Under the pieces are notes generated by a model. The model had not been told where the DNA came from. It ran no database searches and was given only the letters and a program-made list of their open reading frames with translations. Below, one piece after another: positions 35,253-43,747 of a stretch of 64,000 nucleotides of DNA. The DNA is from Tillus elongatus (taxonomy: Eukaryota > Arthropoda > Insecta > Coleoptera > Cleridae): assembly GCA_964006375.1 (NCBI GenBank), contig OZ023270.1, forward strand, positions 73,250,082-73,314,081, read 5' to 3'. The translations under genes and the position numbers were made by a program. Every line of letters starts with the position of its first letter. Position 1 is the stretch's first letter.

Positions 35253-37820
35253 CTAAGTGTAGGGGGGGGGTAGATCCAGCAACACCTCCATGGCGGCTGT
35301 TGGGGTTGAAGACATGGCCCCTGTGATGCCTAGGCAAGCCATCCTTTGGATCTTGCCTAGTTTTTGTTTGGCACTGGATTGTGTCACCTTAGGCCACCAG
35401 ACCAGTGCCGCATATGTTAACGATGGTCTGACCACCCTTGTGTACAGCCAGTGGGCCATACTAGGTCTTAGTCCCCACGTTTTTCCATATAGCCGCCTAG
35501 TGACGGCTAAGGTCATGACTGCCTTACGCAGTATTTTTCCAATGTGACCATTCCAGGTTAGCTTAGAGTCCAATACGACCCCAAGATATTTTACCTCCCT
35601 GGCGATTGGAACGCTCCTACCGTATAGAGTGAGAGTTCTGTGGCTTTCACACTTCCTCCTCCTCGTAAACGGCACGACGGTTGCTTTCTCGGGGCTCACC
35701 CCGAGCCCTTGATCAACCGTCCACCCTTCCACCACTTTCAGTGCAGTCTGCATACGCACCCACACTGCCTGTGTGACCTTTTCTCGGACTATGATGACAA
35801 TGTCGTCCGCATAGCCCTGTACCTCATACCCCCCTCCCGAGAGCCTCCCCAGCAGGCCGTCCACGACTAGACACCAGAGCAAGGGAGACAGAACGCTCCC
35901 CTGCGGACACCCCGCCGCGACCCCCGCCAGCAGAGTCCCTCCCGCGAGTGAGGTGAACACCGCCCTGTCCCTGAGCATGGAACCGATCCACCTGCAGCAG
36001 GTCTCCTCTATTCCACGCTCCCGGGCAGCTGCCAGAACCGATCCGAACGAGGTGTTGCTAAAGGCTCCCTCTATGTCTAGGAAGGCCCCCAGCGCCACCT
36101 CCTTGTTCTCCAGCGTATTCTCCAGTTTCAGCACCAGTTGGTGCAGTGCAGTTTCTGTTGAGAATCCTGCTCTGTATGCATATTGTCCGCAGTGTAGAGG
36201 ATATGCTTCCAGTACACCGCCCCTAATGTGCCGGTCGAGCAGTTTTTCCACTGTTTTCAGCAAGAAGGACATGAGACTTATTGGCCTCAGGGACTTTGCC
36301 TGGTCTGTTGGACGCCCAGGTTTAGGAATAAATACAACCCTGGCCAGTCTCCATGCCCTCGGAATGTACCCCAGAGCCAGGCTGGCCCTCATAATGAGAG
36401 TAAGCACCGGCGCCAGTATATCTATCCCCTGTTGGAGCATGATGGGCATTATTCCATCAAATCCCGGCGATTTGTATGGCTTAAAGCTGTTAATGGCCCA
36501 TCTGATTTTGCTCCAGGTAACCACCTCTTTAGCGACTGTCCAGTCTACTCTAGATGCCCGCCTATAAGGCGCCTCTATTTCTGAGTGTTCCCAGTCCGGA
36601 GGTGATTGGTTTATTATGTTACAGCCGGGGAAGTGCGTCTGGAGTAAAATTTCCATAGTTTCCTCCTCCGAGCTTGTAAAGCCTCCCGTGGGTGTTCTAA
36701 GGGAGCCTATGTTAGTCTGAGGGCCCTTAGACAGGATTTTGTGTAGTCGAGCACTCTCGGACGTGTTTTCCACTTCTTCGCAGTGCCTCCTCCACGACTC
36801 CTTCTTGGCGTCCCTCAGTCTTTTGTTATAGGTCGATAGGGCCTGTCTATATTCATCCCATGCTCCCGACCTTTTGGCCGCGTTAAACAGCTTACGAACC
36901 TGCGTCCTCCTTTGCCTGAGGTCCTCGTTCCACCACGGGACGTTCCTGGTGGACACCCTCATTTTCAGGGGGCAGTTGGCGTTATAGGCCGAGGTAATTG
37001 CGTCTCGCAATTGGACTGCTGCAATCTCGAGGTCTATTGAATTTTTTATGGTACTCTTAACCCCCCGCAGTTCCACAGCCAGGTCTGCACTGTAGGCTTC
37101 CCAGTCCGCCTTGCGGGGGTCCCGGTACCATACCGTTTCTCTTTCGACTTTGGCGATTTCAAACCGGATGTATCTGTGGTCTGAGCTACTTACTTCCCCA
37201 GACACAGCCCAGCTTTTAACAAAGTCACCCAGAAACTGGGTGGAAACTGTTAGATCTAAAACTTCCTCACGCCGTGTTGTGACGAAGGTCGGTTTATTAC
37301 CTCTATTCAATATGTCTAAATTAAATTTCATAAAGAATTGTAAAAGTGCCTCACCCCTAGAGTTTGTGTCCGAGCTACCCCACAACTCATGGTGCGCATT
37401 CGCATCCATGCCGATGATGGTCTGACATCCACCTGCTCTGCTACCCACCATCAGCTGCTCCAATTCGTTGGGTGGAGGAGGGTCCGTGCTGTCCCCTGGC
37501 AGATAGGCTGACGCGACAGTAATGTCCCTCAGCCCATCCGCTCCTCCACATCGGATTTTGATCGTTGTCAGGTCCCTGGAACAGAAATTCATTAGAGGGA
37601 GAAACTCTATCCCTTCCCTGACAAAAATGCAGGCCCTCGGGTTCTCGCTGGATCTGCTGTAGATGAGCTTTCCAGTAGCTCCGCCGAGTCCCTTGATCTC
37701 TCCTTTATAGGAGTACGGTTCCTGGATGAGGGCCACATCCGTGTTCCTCAGAGCCATTAGTAGTCCGGCCGTGGCTGCCCTACTGTTTTGGAGGTTGACC
37801 TGAAGGAACCTAAGTCTCAT
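35253..37820 (-). CDS. ORF2 endonuclease and reverse transcriptase of the full-length LINE, 855 residues
   Basis: Overlaps the end of ORF1 by about 11 bases. Residues about 1-230 form an APE-type endonuclease (LRFLQVNLQNSRAA, ALIQEPY, IIGMDANAHHELWGS, SSDHRYI). RT motifs follow from about residue 440 (KSPGFDGIMPIML, ARVVFIPKPGRP, LRPISLMSFLLKTVEKLLDR, LGAFLDIEGAFSNTSF, GCPQGSVLSPLLWCLVVDGL), with catalytic QGYADDIVIIV near residue 670. The frame ends at a G10 run (about 35263-35272) where a one-base change would shift it into the next segment (ARLGLYRLACNGRLK). All motifs up to there look intact. Confidence 0.88.
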   Translation of the reverse strand: MRLRFLQVNLQNSRAATAGLLMALRNTDVALIQEPYSYKGEIKGLGGATGKLIYSRSSENPRACIFVREGIEFLPLMNFCSRDLTTIKIRCGGADGLRDITVASAYLPGDSTDPPPPNELEQLMVGSRAGGCQTIIGMDANAHHELWGSSDTNSRGEALLQFFMKFNLDILNRGNKPTFVTTRREEVLDLTVSTQFLGDFVKSWAVSGEVSSSDHRYIRFEIAKVERETVWYRDPRKADWEAYSADLAVELRGVKSTIKNSIDLEIAAVQLRDAITSAYNANCPLKMRVSTRNVPWWNEDLRQRRTQVRKLFNAAKRSGAWDEYRQALSTYNKRLRDAKKESWRRHCEEVENTSESARLHKILSKGPQTNIGSLRTPTGGFTSSEEETMEILLQTHFPGCNIINQSPPDWEHSEIEAPYRRASRVDWTVAKEVVTWSKIRWAINSFKPYKSPGFDGIMPIMLQQGIDILAPVLTLIMRASLALGYIPRAWRLARVVFIPKPGRPTDQAKSLRPISLMSFLLKTVEKLLDRHIRGGVLEAYPLHCGQYAYRAGFSTETALHQLVLKLENTLENKEVALGAFLDIEGAFSNTSFGSVLAAARERGIEETCCRWIGSMLRDRAVFTSLAGGTLLAGVAAGCPQGSVLSPLLWCLVVDGLLGRLSGGGYEVQGYADDIVIIVREKVTQAVWVRMQTALKVVEGWTVDQGLGVSPEKATVVPFTRRRKCESHRTLTLYGRSVPIAREVKYLGVVLDSKLTWNGHIGKILRKAVMTLAVTRRLYGKTWGLRPSMAHWLYTRVVRPSLTYAALVWWPKVTQSSAKQKLGKIQRMACLGITGAMSSTPTAAMEVLLDLPPPYT

Positions 37821-38967
37821 TAACCCTTAGTTGCTTCCCCAGTGGGCGGAAGCTAACCCTTCCCATGCCCCAGAATGCCTTGAAGGAGGTTCCTTCAAGG
37901 GCTCTGTAAGATGTCGGGTCGATCGAGAAGGCGAGCGTCTGTCCTTTCTCCTCTGCCTTCCTGCTTAGAACCGACCAGTGTTGCGTCCCCAGTTCAGGGT
38001 TCTGGATCTTAAGTCTGCTGATCACCGTCTCCTGCGGGACGGTGTCAGGGATCCGTACGAGGACCTTGCGTCTCTTTGGGAGTTCCTTGGGCTCGACGGC
38101 TGTCAAGTCCGCCCCCTCCCAAATCTGACCGAGGCCCCCGATCGTTTTCCGCAGCCAGTCCCGCGACTGCGGGCCGGCACAGGTTGTCCAGAGGATGCCC
38201 CCCGTCAGGCGCGTCCGGTGGAACTGAGGCGGGCTCTCCCCTTCCTGAAGAGAGTCCACTGCAGCTACCACCGCAGCCTGGATCAGGTCCGCCTTCCCCT
38301 GGTCTAGCGTGACCTCAGGATGGCGTCTGTCAATCACCGCCATCCCGAGGCCCTCCGCAGCCTCGCTGTAAGAGCCAGTCTGCGCCGGTGTTCCGGCCTT
38401 GGTTCCTTTGGGAGGTCTGTCTGTAGTAGGCGTGCTAGAGCCAGAGCGCGGCGTCTTCCGACTCGCACTCTCCTCTTGTGCCTTTACAGGCACCCTGGCC
38501 CTTTTGGAACGTCTATCTGTAGTGGGCGTGCTAGAGTTCGAGCGCGTCCTCTTCTGACCCGCACTCCCCTCTTGCGCCTTTACAGGTTTCTCGACCGTCC
38601 AGGTCCCGGCCGCCATTTTTTGCGCCCTCCGGAGCTTCTTTCTTTGCGCCCCGGAAAGACGCTTGGACTGCCGGGGCAGTCCCTCTACTCTAACAGTAGA
38701 GTCCTCACTGGTGGAGGGGCCCCCGGAGTCCGCGGAGCTCGCCGCCCTCCGGTGGGACCCAGCCTCCAGCTTGGGTGTCGGGGACAGGTCTCTGGCCGAA
38801 GCTACCCCCTGATCCCCCGTATCTACGCCGGTCGTGGGACCTCCAGAGTCCGCTGCCGCCCTCTGGCTCGTCTCCGTTTCCGGGATAGACTCAAGGCACA
38901 AGTCTGTAGCCGGAGCCACTCCTCGAGCCTCATTGGTTTTGGTTTTATATGTATTTATTATCTTCAT
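37810..38967 (-). CDS. ORF1 (gag-like) of the full-length LINE, 385 residues
   Basis: Uninterrupted frame upstream of ORF2. Basic, Ser/Thr/Pro-rich N-terminal half with two near-identical repeats (VKAQEGSAGQKRTRS and VKAQEESASRKTPRS, each followed by STPTTDR), then a folded C-terminal part (DLIQAAVVAAVDSLQEGESP, KVLVRIPDTVPQETVISRL). No CCHC knuckles visible. By position and composition it is the nucleic-acid-binding ORF1 of the LINE. Confidence 0.8.
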   Translation of the reverse strand: MKIINTYKTKTNEARGVAPATDLCLESIPETETSQRAAADSGGPTTGVDTGDQGVASARDLSPTPKLEAGSHRRAASSADSGGPSTSEDSTVRVEGLPRQSKRLSGAQRKKLRRAQKMAAGTWTVEKPVKAQEGSAGQKRTRSNSSTPTTDRRSKRARVPVKAQEESASRKTPRSGSSTPTTDRPPKGTKAGTPAQTGSYSEAAEGLGMAVIDRRHPEVTLDQGKADLIQAAVVAAVDSLQEGESPPQFHRTRLTGGILWTTCAGPQSRDWLRKTIGGLGQIWEGADLTAVEPKELPKRRKVLVRIPDTVPQETVISRLKIQNPELGTQHWSVLSRKAEEKGQTLAFSIDPTSYRALEGTSFKAFWGMGRVSFRPLGKQLRVNET

Positions 38968-39326
38968 GTTGTTCCCACGAGAATGGGGGAAATACTGTCC
39001 ACACCATCAGAACCCCCTGTGTGGTGCAAGGCGGGTTACTCTGGAGGGTTGCCTGGTACTCCAGAGGTTCCGTTCACGACACCATCGCCCTGGTGCCATC
39101 CATCCATAGGAACGGGTCACGTGACACTGTAGATTGGGGGAGTTTAGTTCGACCTCCTTGTCTAGATCCGTCATGTTTAGTTATTAGCAGGGTCACCTCG
39201 TGCAGGATGCGGATTTTTACCGCGCATGACGGTCTTGGGGAAAGCTTCATCGGGAGTTTATGTTGTTATTTCCACTTCCTCAGCTTGCCCCCTGGAGTCC
39301 TTTGGCCCGCGACTCCTTAACCCCCA

Positions 39327-39481
39327 CCGGAGAACCTTACCCCTACATTCAAATCCCCTTCGAGTGACAGGTGCAACCACCAAATTTTTAACTAGGAAAA
39401 TCAAACAATTTTCAAAGGCGTCTTCGTGAATCATAAATCGGCTTGTTATTAAGTTATATTTATAAATTTAGTTATTTACCA
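39327..39481. other. Flank of the LINE insertion
   Basis: Continues the older repeat that the LINE split (compare 31715-31760). Confidence 0.5.
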
Positions 39482-39541
39482 GTTTTTTTTTTTCCCTCAG
39501 GGCTCGTCCGCGGACTTGCCACCCCGATAGCACTGCAATTT
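39482..39541 (-). mobile_element. LINE family I copy 4, extreme 5' truncation (about 60 bp)
   Basis: Poly-T, then CCCTCAGGGCTCGTCCGCGG and CCCCGATAGCACTGCAA, the family 3' end on the minus strand. Only the last about 55 bp were inserted. Confidence 0.75.
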
Positions 39542-39574
39542 ACTAGGTTTACCTATTTAATTTAATTATAACAT

Positions 39575-39843
39575 TTTTTTAGGATAATGTTGTAATGTAA
39601 AATATCTGTAATAACGTGGGATGTCAGGTCAACGCCTACTTAGATAGTGAAGAAAAAAGAAATTGACAAATGTTATTTTTTTCAAAATTACTAAAAGACG
39701 AAAAGAGGCAGGACAAAATGCAAGTCATATTTGTAACGAGCGTGAAATTATACAAAACGTTGCTAATCTAACCGTCTCCCTATCTCTAATAATAACGGAG
39801 ATAGCAATACATTCCCATCCAGTTTGGGACACACTGTATACTC
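39575..39843 (+). repeat. Interspersed repeat ending GGGACACACTGTATA, copy 2
   Basis: Direct counterpart of 33725-33992. Confidence 0.7.
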
Positions 39844-40170
39844 TCATTTGAGTTTAATTGTCTCCGTTGTCTAACATTTTCAATTAATTTTTGAGTTTTC
39901 TTTGTTTACGTGGTGATTGTTATCCCAAATATGCCGGGCAACACATGATTTGAGCAAACTAAAAGATCTGAAAGTAGATTTAAAGAACATTTAGCACAAA
40001 ATGAATTTTTACTTGGCTATTAGACAAGCATCTTGTCTAAATAAAGAAGTCTGGACGCAGAAAGTGCAGAAAGAAACACAGCGGCACGTGTTTCCTGTCT
40101 TACATCTCACTTAGTTTTAGAAGGCTGGCTACCATAGCCGCATTACTTTATAGGTGTATTTTCGCTACAA
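39844..40170. other. Intron sequence upstream of the ribozyme
   Basis: Contains GCGGCACGTGTTTCCTGTCT (40081) and ACATCTCACTTAGTTTT, repeated directly near 40389-40430, so the ribozyme lies between two direct repeats of about 40 bp. Confidence 0.5.
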
Positions 40171-40171
40171 T

Positions 40172-40230
40172 TGGTATACCGTACTGACGAGCTCTAATTA
40201 GAGCGAAACCGGTCTACGGTTCTAATTGTG
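40172..40230 (+). ncRNA. Hammerhead ribozyme, type I, with palindromic stem III (dimeric type)
   Basis: Core CTGACGA (40184-40190), stem II GCTCT-AATT-AGAGC (40191-40204), GAAA (40205-40208), stem III ACC/GGT made of the self-complementary ACCGGT (40208-40213), cleavage after C40214. Stem I: inner CCGTA/TACGG (40179-40183 with 40215-40219), an internal loop, then an outer AATT pairing (CAATT/AATTG). All invariant hammerhead bases are present. With no loop, stem III can form only between two molecules, as described for small hammerheads of Penelope-like elements. Confidence 0.85.
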
Positions 40231-41033
40231 GTGAGAATGCAGATAGCCTTACATATTTTGTCCCTATATTAGGGTAGAAATGGGCCGGGTCTGGCAATTT
40301 ACTAAATTGTTAGTTGGTTGTACACAGTCTCTACTTTTTAACATTCTGTGTTATTTTGACCTGCCGTGACAACATACTACTTGGTTCCGCAACGAGATGG
40401 CGGCAAGTGTTTCGTGTCTGACATCTCACTTAGTTTTTCTAAACTCTCTTTAACCTCCAAACCCCATATCCAGATCTGCACTGCCACCAACCCTCCATCA
40501 ATAGGTAGGCAAATAAGTAATTTCAACAGCCCATTATTTTTTGCATATGCGGGCGTATGATAGCCATTAGCTTTGATTCATATTGAATTAATGGGAAAGT
40601 GTAGTGTGAACAACTGTTGGCCGTAGTTGCAAAAAGATGCCAGTACGTTGCAGTACCCCCGGAAAATGGCCAGCAGTTCCAGTGCCGGGAGAAATGCCAT
40701 GGGCTGTAAGCATCCTAACAGATAGTGTTTGCTGGGATGCAATTACTGGACAACCACAACAAAATATATTAACCTATTTTTAGCAATAAGCATCTACCAC
40801 TCTTTACAAATCTGTTCGATGATTTGCTAAATGGCCATGGAGTTTGTTGGCAAACACGTCTGCTTATTTTAGTGAAGACTACATGAGGCTTTTCACTGTC
40901 AGATTACCGTGATTAATCTAGTATATTTTGCACGGAGAATCAGAAATGAAATTTAAAAACTATTTAATCTTTATCTAATTATTTTAGTTTAATTAATTAA
41001 ACATTTTCACTGTATTATATGATTATTTTAAAG
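40231..41033. other. Intron sequence downstream of the ribozyme
   Basis: Second copy of the ATCTCACTTAGTTTT repeat near 40420. Otherwise unrecognised. Ends at the acceptor TTTTAAAG. Confidence 0.4.
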
Positions 41034-41205
41034 GCTGGTATGACCTACAGTCTCACGATTTCGAACATACAACAATCAGATGCCGGAATTTACAGCTGTG
41101 TTGTGTACGGCCCTTCGGGTCCTGTATCTCAAGATGTCCCATTACACGTGAGACAGCCAGATCAAAGTCAACCTAGACCCAGCAACAATCCGCCAAATGC
41201 TGCAG
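41034..41205 (+). CDS. Ig domain 4, B exon
   Basis: Phase 0 to phase 1, donor GTTAGT (weaker than the others). Codes AGMTYSLTISNIQQSDAGIY, then SCVVYGP (second Cys), DVPLHVRQPD, and a long Pro/Asn/Gln linker (QSQPRPSNNPPNAA). Confidence 0.88.
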
Positions 41206-41530
41206 GTTAGTTTTTTTTTTTTCAATCGCATGTACCTATCCAGTTTACATTTAATAAAATATACAAAAAAACATCTTATACACAATTCGGCAAAATGGTG
41301 GGTTTCTGTCCTTAGTTTCAACTCGACTAAAAATTAACTGGAATAAAAGTTTATATTTTGAAAACTATTTAATAACGCCTAGAGATTTTTGTCATCTGTC
41401 TTTTCAAGATATGGCGTCATAAAATGTACATTAAACACCTGTATTTTATGTTTCTGTCGAATTGATCATTTTATTGCGAATTCGTCAAGATAGTTTGTGA
41501 TGGATATCTGACGTACCATTTTGTGAGATA
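41206..41530. other. Intron sequence, no gene seen
   Basis: AT-rich, unrecognised. Confidence 0.35.
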
Positions 41531-42086
41531 TAGTACAGGCAATAGAGAATTTTTTTCTGCATTAAACTACAGGAGTTATTTTTTTTTGATAGATAGGTTC
41601 AGAATGACGTACTGAATGTAAAAACACAAAATCCTTACAAATTAGGAGGACGGAAGTGCCGCCATTTTGAGAAAAACCGTTTCGACCTATATCTCCGTAA
41701 CCGTGCACTTTAGACCAAAAATAGTAAAGACCTTTATTGCAGATAATTGCATTTTTCATCTTTTTGTTAAATAATTTTTTTTTGTATCACTCACCGTTTA
41801 CAACTTATACGACAAGTAGCATTCATTTATTGACTTTTTTACCTATATCTTTGTTAATTAATGTTTAAAAAATAAAATGCTTATAACTTAACTTTTCAAT
41901 TGACAAATTTTCTATAACTTTTACTTAAAACTTTTTTTTCTAAAATTATTATAAGTGCATTTTCTTTAAAAAAATTCACTAATGAGGAGACCCCGACTTT
42001 TGAATTTTGAAAAAAAATTTGAAATAGGCGCTAATTATGCCCCCTAGAACACATATCCGGGGTCAGTTTCAATTTTTATATGTATG

Positions 42087-42154
<68 letters not shown>

Positions 42155-43100
42155 ACCGATAACTCAAAAACTAACGGGCCGATGTTAATTAAATTTAGTG
42201 AATACCTTCCTCTTGTAAGTGGCTTGGATAAGTTCGTTAGCCAAGAAAATCGGCCCAGGTTTTCCCGGAAAATTTTGTGTTTTCTTTCGAAAAAAAATCA
42301 TATCTCCGGAAATAACAAAATAAGGGCAACTAAATTGGTACACGGTTTTACTTCATTCTAGGTAAATTACTTACCAAAATTTAGGTCTGTAGGTTCAAAG
42401 ACAAAAAAGTTATAGGCATTTAAAGAAAAATAAATTCGGGTTTTCCTCAAAACGTCAAAGTCACGAATTAAAACGTCAAAATTGGCAACATTTACGCAAA
42501 GAACCTGAAACTAATATAAGCTATGGAAAGAAAATGTCTCAAAAAGAATGTTTTACAAAGCCTGAAGTCTTAACTTCAACTGTCATTGTCCTTCATTTTA
42601 CTAAAATATTTCCAGAAAAATTTGTCGATTGAAAAGTGCAACATTTAACGCGTTATAACTTTGAAAATATTGATTTTAGAAAAAAAAAGTTTTTAGTAAA
42701 AATTGTAAGAAATTTGTCGGTTGAAAAGTTATGTTATAAGCATTTTATTTCTTAAACAATTATTAACAAAGATATAGGTAAAAAGTCAATAAATGAAAGC
42801 TAATAGTCGTATAAGTTGTAAACGGTAAGTGATACAAAAAAAACTATTTAACAAAAAAGATGAGAAATACAATTATCTACAATAAAGATCCTTACCATTT
42901 TTGGCCTAAAGTGCACGGTTATGGAGATATAGGCCGAAACGGTATTTCTCAAAATGACGGCACTTCCGCCCACCTAATTTGTAAGGATTTTGTGTTTTTA
43001 CATTCAGTACGTAATTCTGAACCTATCTATCAAAAAAAATAACTCCTGTAGTTTAGTGCATTATGGACAAGAGTAACGAGCTCCTTTATTGCCTGTACTA
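41531..43100. mobile_element. Large foldback element with about 430-bp inverted arms and a (TA)n centre
   Basis: Left arm 41531-41960 and right arm about 42660-43100 are inverted copies over their whole length. Shared pieces include TAGTACAGGCAATA at the tips, ATTTGTAAGGATTTTGTGTTTT, GTGCACGGTTA-GGAGATATAGG and ACAAAGATATAGGTAAAAA. The centre holds the sequence GACCCCGAC...CATATCCGGGGTCAGTTTCAATTTTTATA, a (TA)n array, then TCACACCGATAACTCAAAAACTAACGGGCC. No transposase. Relatives are at 63316-64000 and around 47380-49268/52207-52325. Confidence 0.8.
42079..42151. repeat. (TA)n microsatellite at the centre of the foldback element
   Basis: TATG repeats grading into pure TA. Confidence 0.95.
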
Positions 43101-43260
43101 ATAATAGTGAAAACCGAAGGTAAAATTTCTTTACATCATATCAAAGCGTGCCAATTCCATAAATGTCAACGAAAATATTGAATTAATTTACGTTTCTAGT
43201 CACGTTGTCAGTTACTATAATAAATTCGGGTTGCTCAACTAGCTTTTACTAGCTTCTACA

Positions 43261-43505
43261 ATGACTGAACTAACTGAACGTGAAAGAACTCCGCTAATGA
43301 TGATTGTTGGTTTTGGCGATAGGAAGAGATCTCTACAAGAGGCTCGTTATTTATTTAAGAAACTTTTTCTGACAAGTTAGATCCAGTTTCAAAATCTACA
43401 GTATGAAGAACTTTGCGCAGATTTAATGAAACGAGAAGTGTAAGAAACGTTCCAGGATGAACAGCTAACAAATGAGGACAACACACTTAACGTCATGTTA
43501 ACCAT
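43261..43505 (+). pseudogene. mariner-like transposase, N-terminal part (split gene, part 1)
   Basis: Codes MTELTERERTPLMMIVGFGD and RSLQEARYLFKKLF, a paired-domain-like helix-turn-helix. In shifted frames it continues DPVSKSTV-like and RRFNETRSVRNVPG-like peptides and a NEDNTLNVM-type end. The remainder is found at 46133 after intervening foldback and LINE DNA. Confidence 0.6.
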
Positions 43506-43620
43506 TTCGCTCACGACTTTTTTTTCCTTCGACAAAAAAATCTTGTAAGAGAGTGAGGTTGGACGCAGCGGCTGAAAACTGAAACAAAAAGCAGAATCAC
43601 GACAAAAATAATGACAAACA

Positions 43621-43708
43621 GTTATGCGCTATATTCGTATTTCGACAACGAAGTTACTACTACTGATGAAGACAAATTCGTTGTCGAAACACGTATCTAG
43701 CGCATAAC
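43621..43708 (+). ncRNA. Foldback with an embedded hammerhead-like motif
   Basis: A 32-bp inverted repeat (43621-43652 against 43677-43708) encloses CTGATGA (43663-43669). Stem II GACAA/TTGTC, GAAAC, then ACACGTATC before TAGCGC. Stem III ACACGTAT would be palindromic with one G-to-A reversal. Inner stem I (CTA/TAG) is short. Likely a decayed dimeric-type hammerhead within a foldback repeat. Confidence 0.5.
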
Positions 43709-43747
43709 TCTCTGTTATTATTTTCAGTAGGTGTCGCTAAACTCGTT

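Larger units (their letters stand above)
34106..39326 (-). mobile_element. Full-length RNase H-bearing LINE (family I), 5.2 kb, with 12-bp target duplications
   Basis: Minus-strand element with 5' untranslated leader, ORF1 (38967-37810), ORF2 with endonuclease, RT, RNase H and C-terminal Cys-His segments, and an A-rich 3' tail (AAAAAATAAAATAAAA). Flanked by CCGGAGAACCTT at 34094-34105 and 39327-39338. The joined flanks match an uninterrupted relative at 31640-31760. GC-rich compared with its surroundings. Order of domains fits I/LOA-type non-LTR elements; the exact clade is uncertain. Three frame breaks in ORF2 make it non-autonomous as written. Confidence 0.92.

Noticed and set aside
38320..39132. 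270-residue open frame on the + strand
   Set aside because: It is the antisense shadow of the LINE ORF1 at 37810-38967; Arg/Leu-rich composition follows from GC-rich ORF1 codons.
41562..43042. Mirrored 60-residue frames (41759-41562 minus and 42860-43042 plus) about 75% identical
   Set aside because: Similarity follows from the inverted arms of the foldback element. No start context, promoter or codon-position bias supports a gene, though conservation of the frame is noted in the findings.
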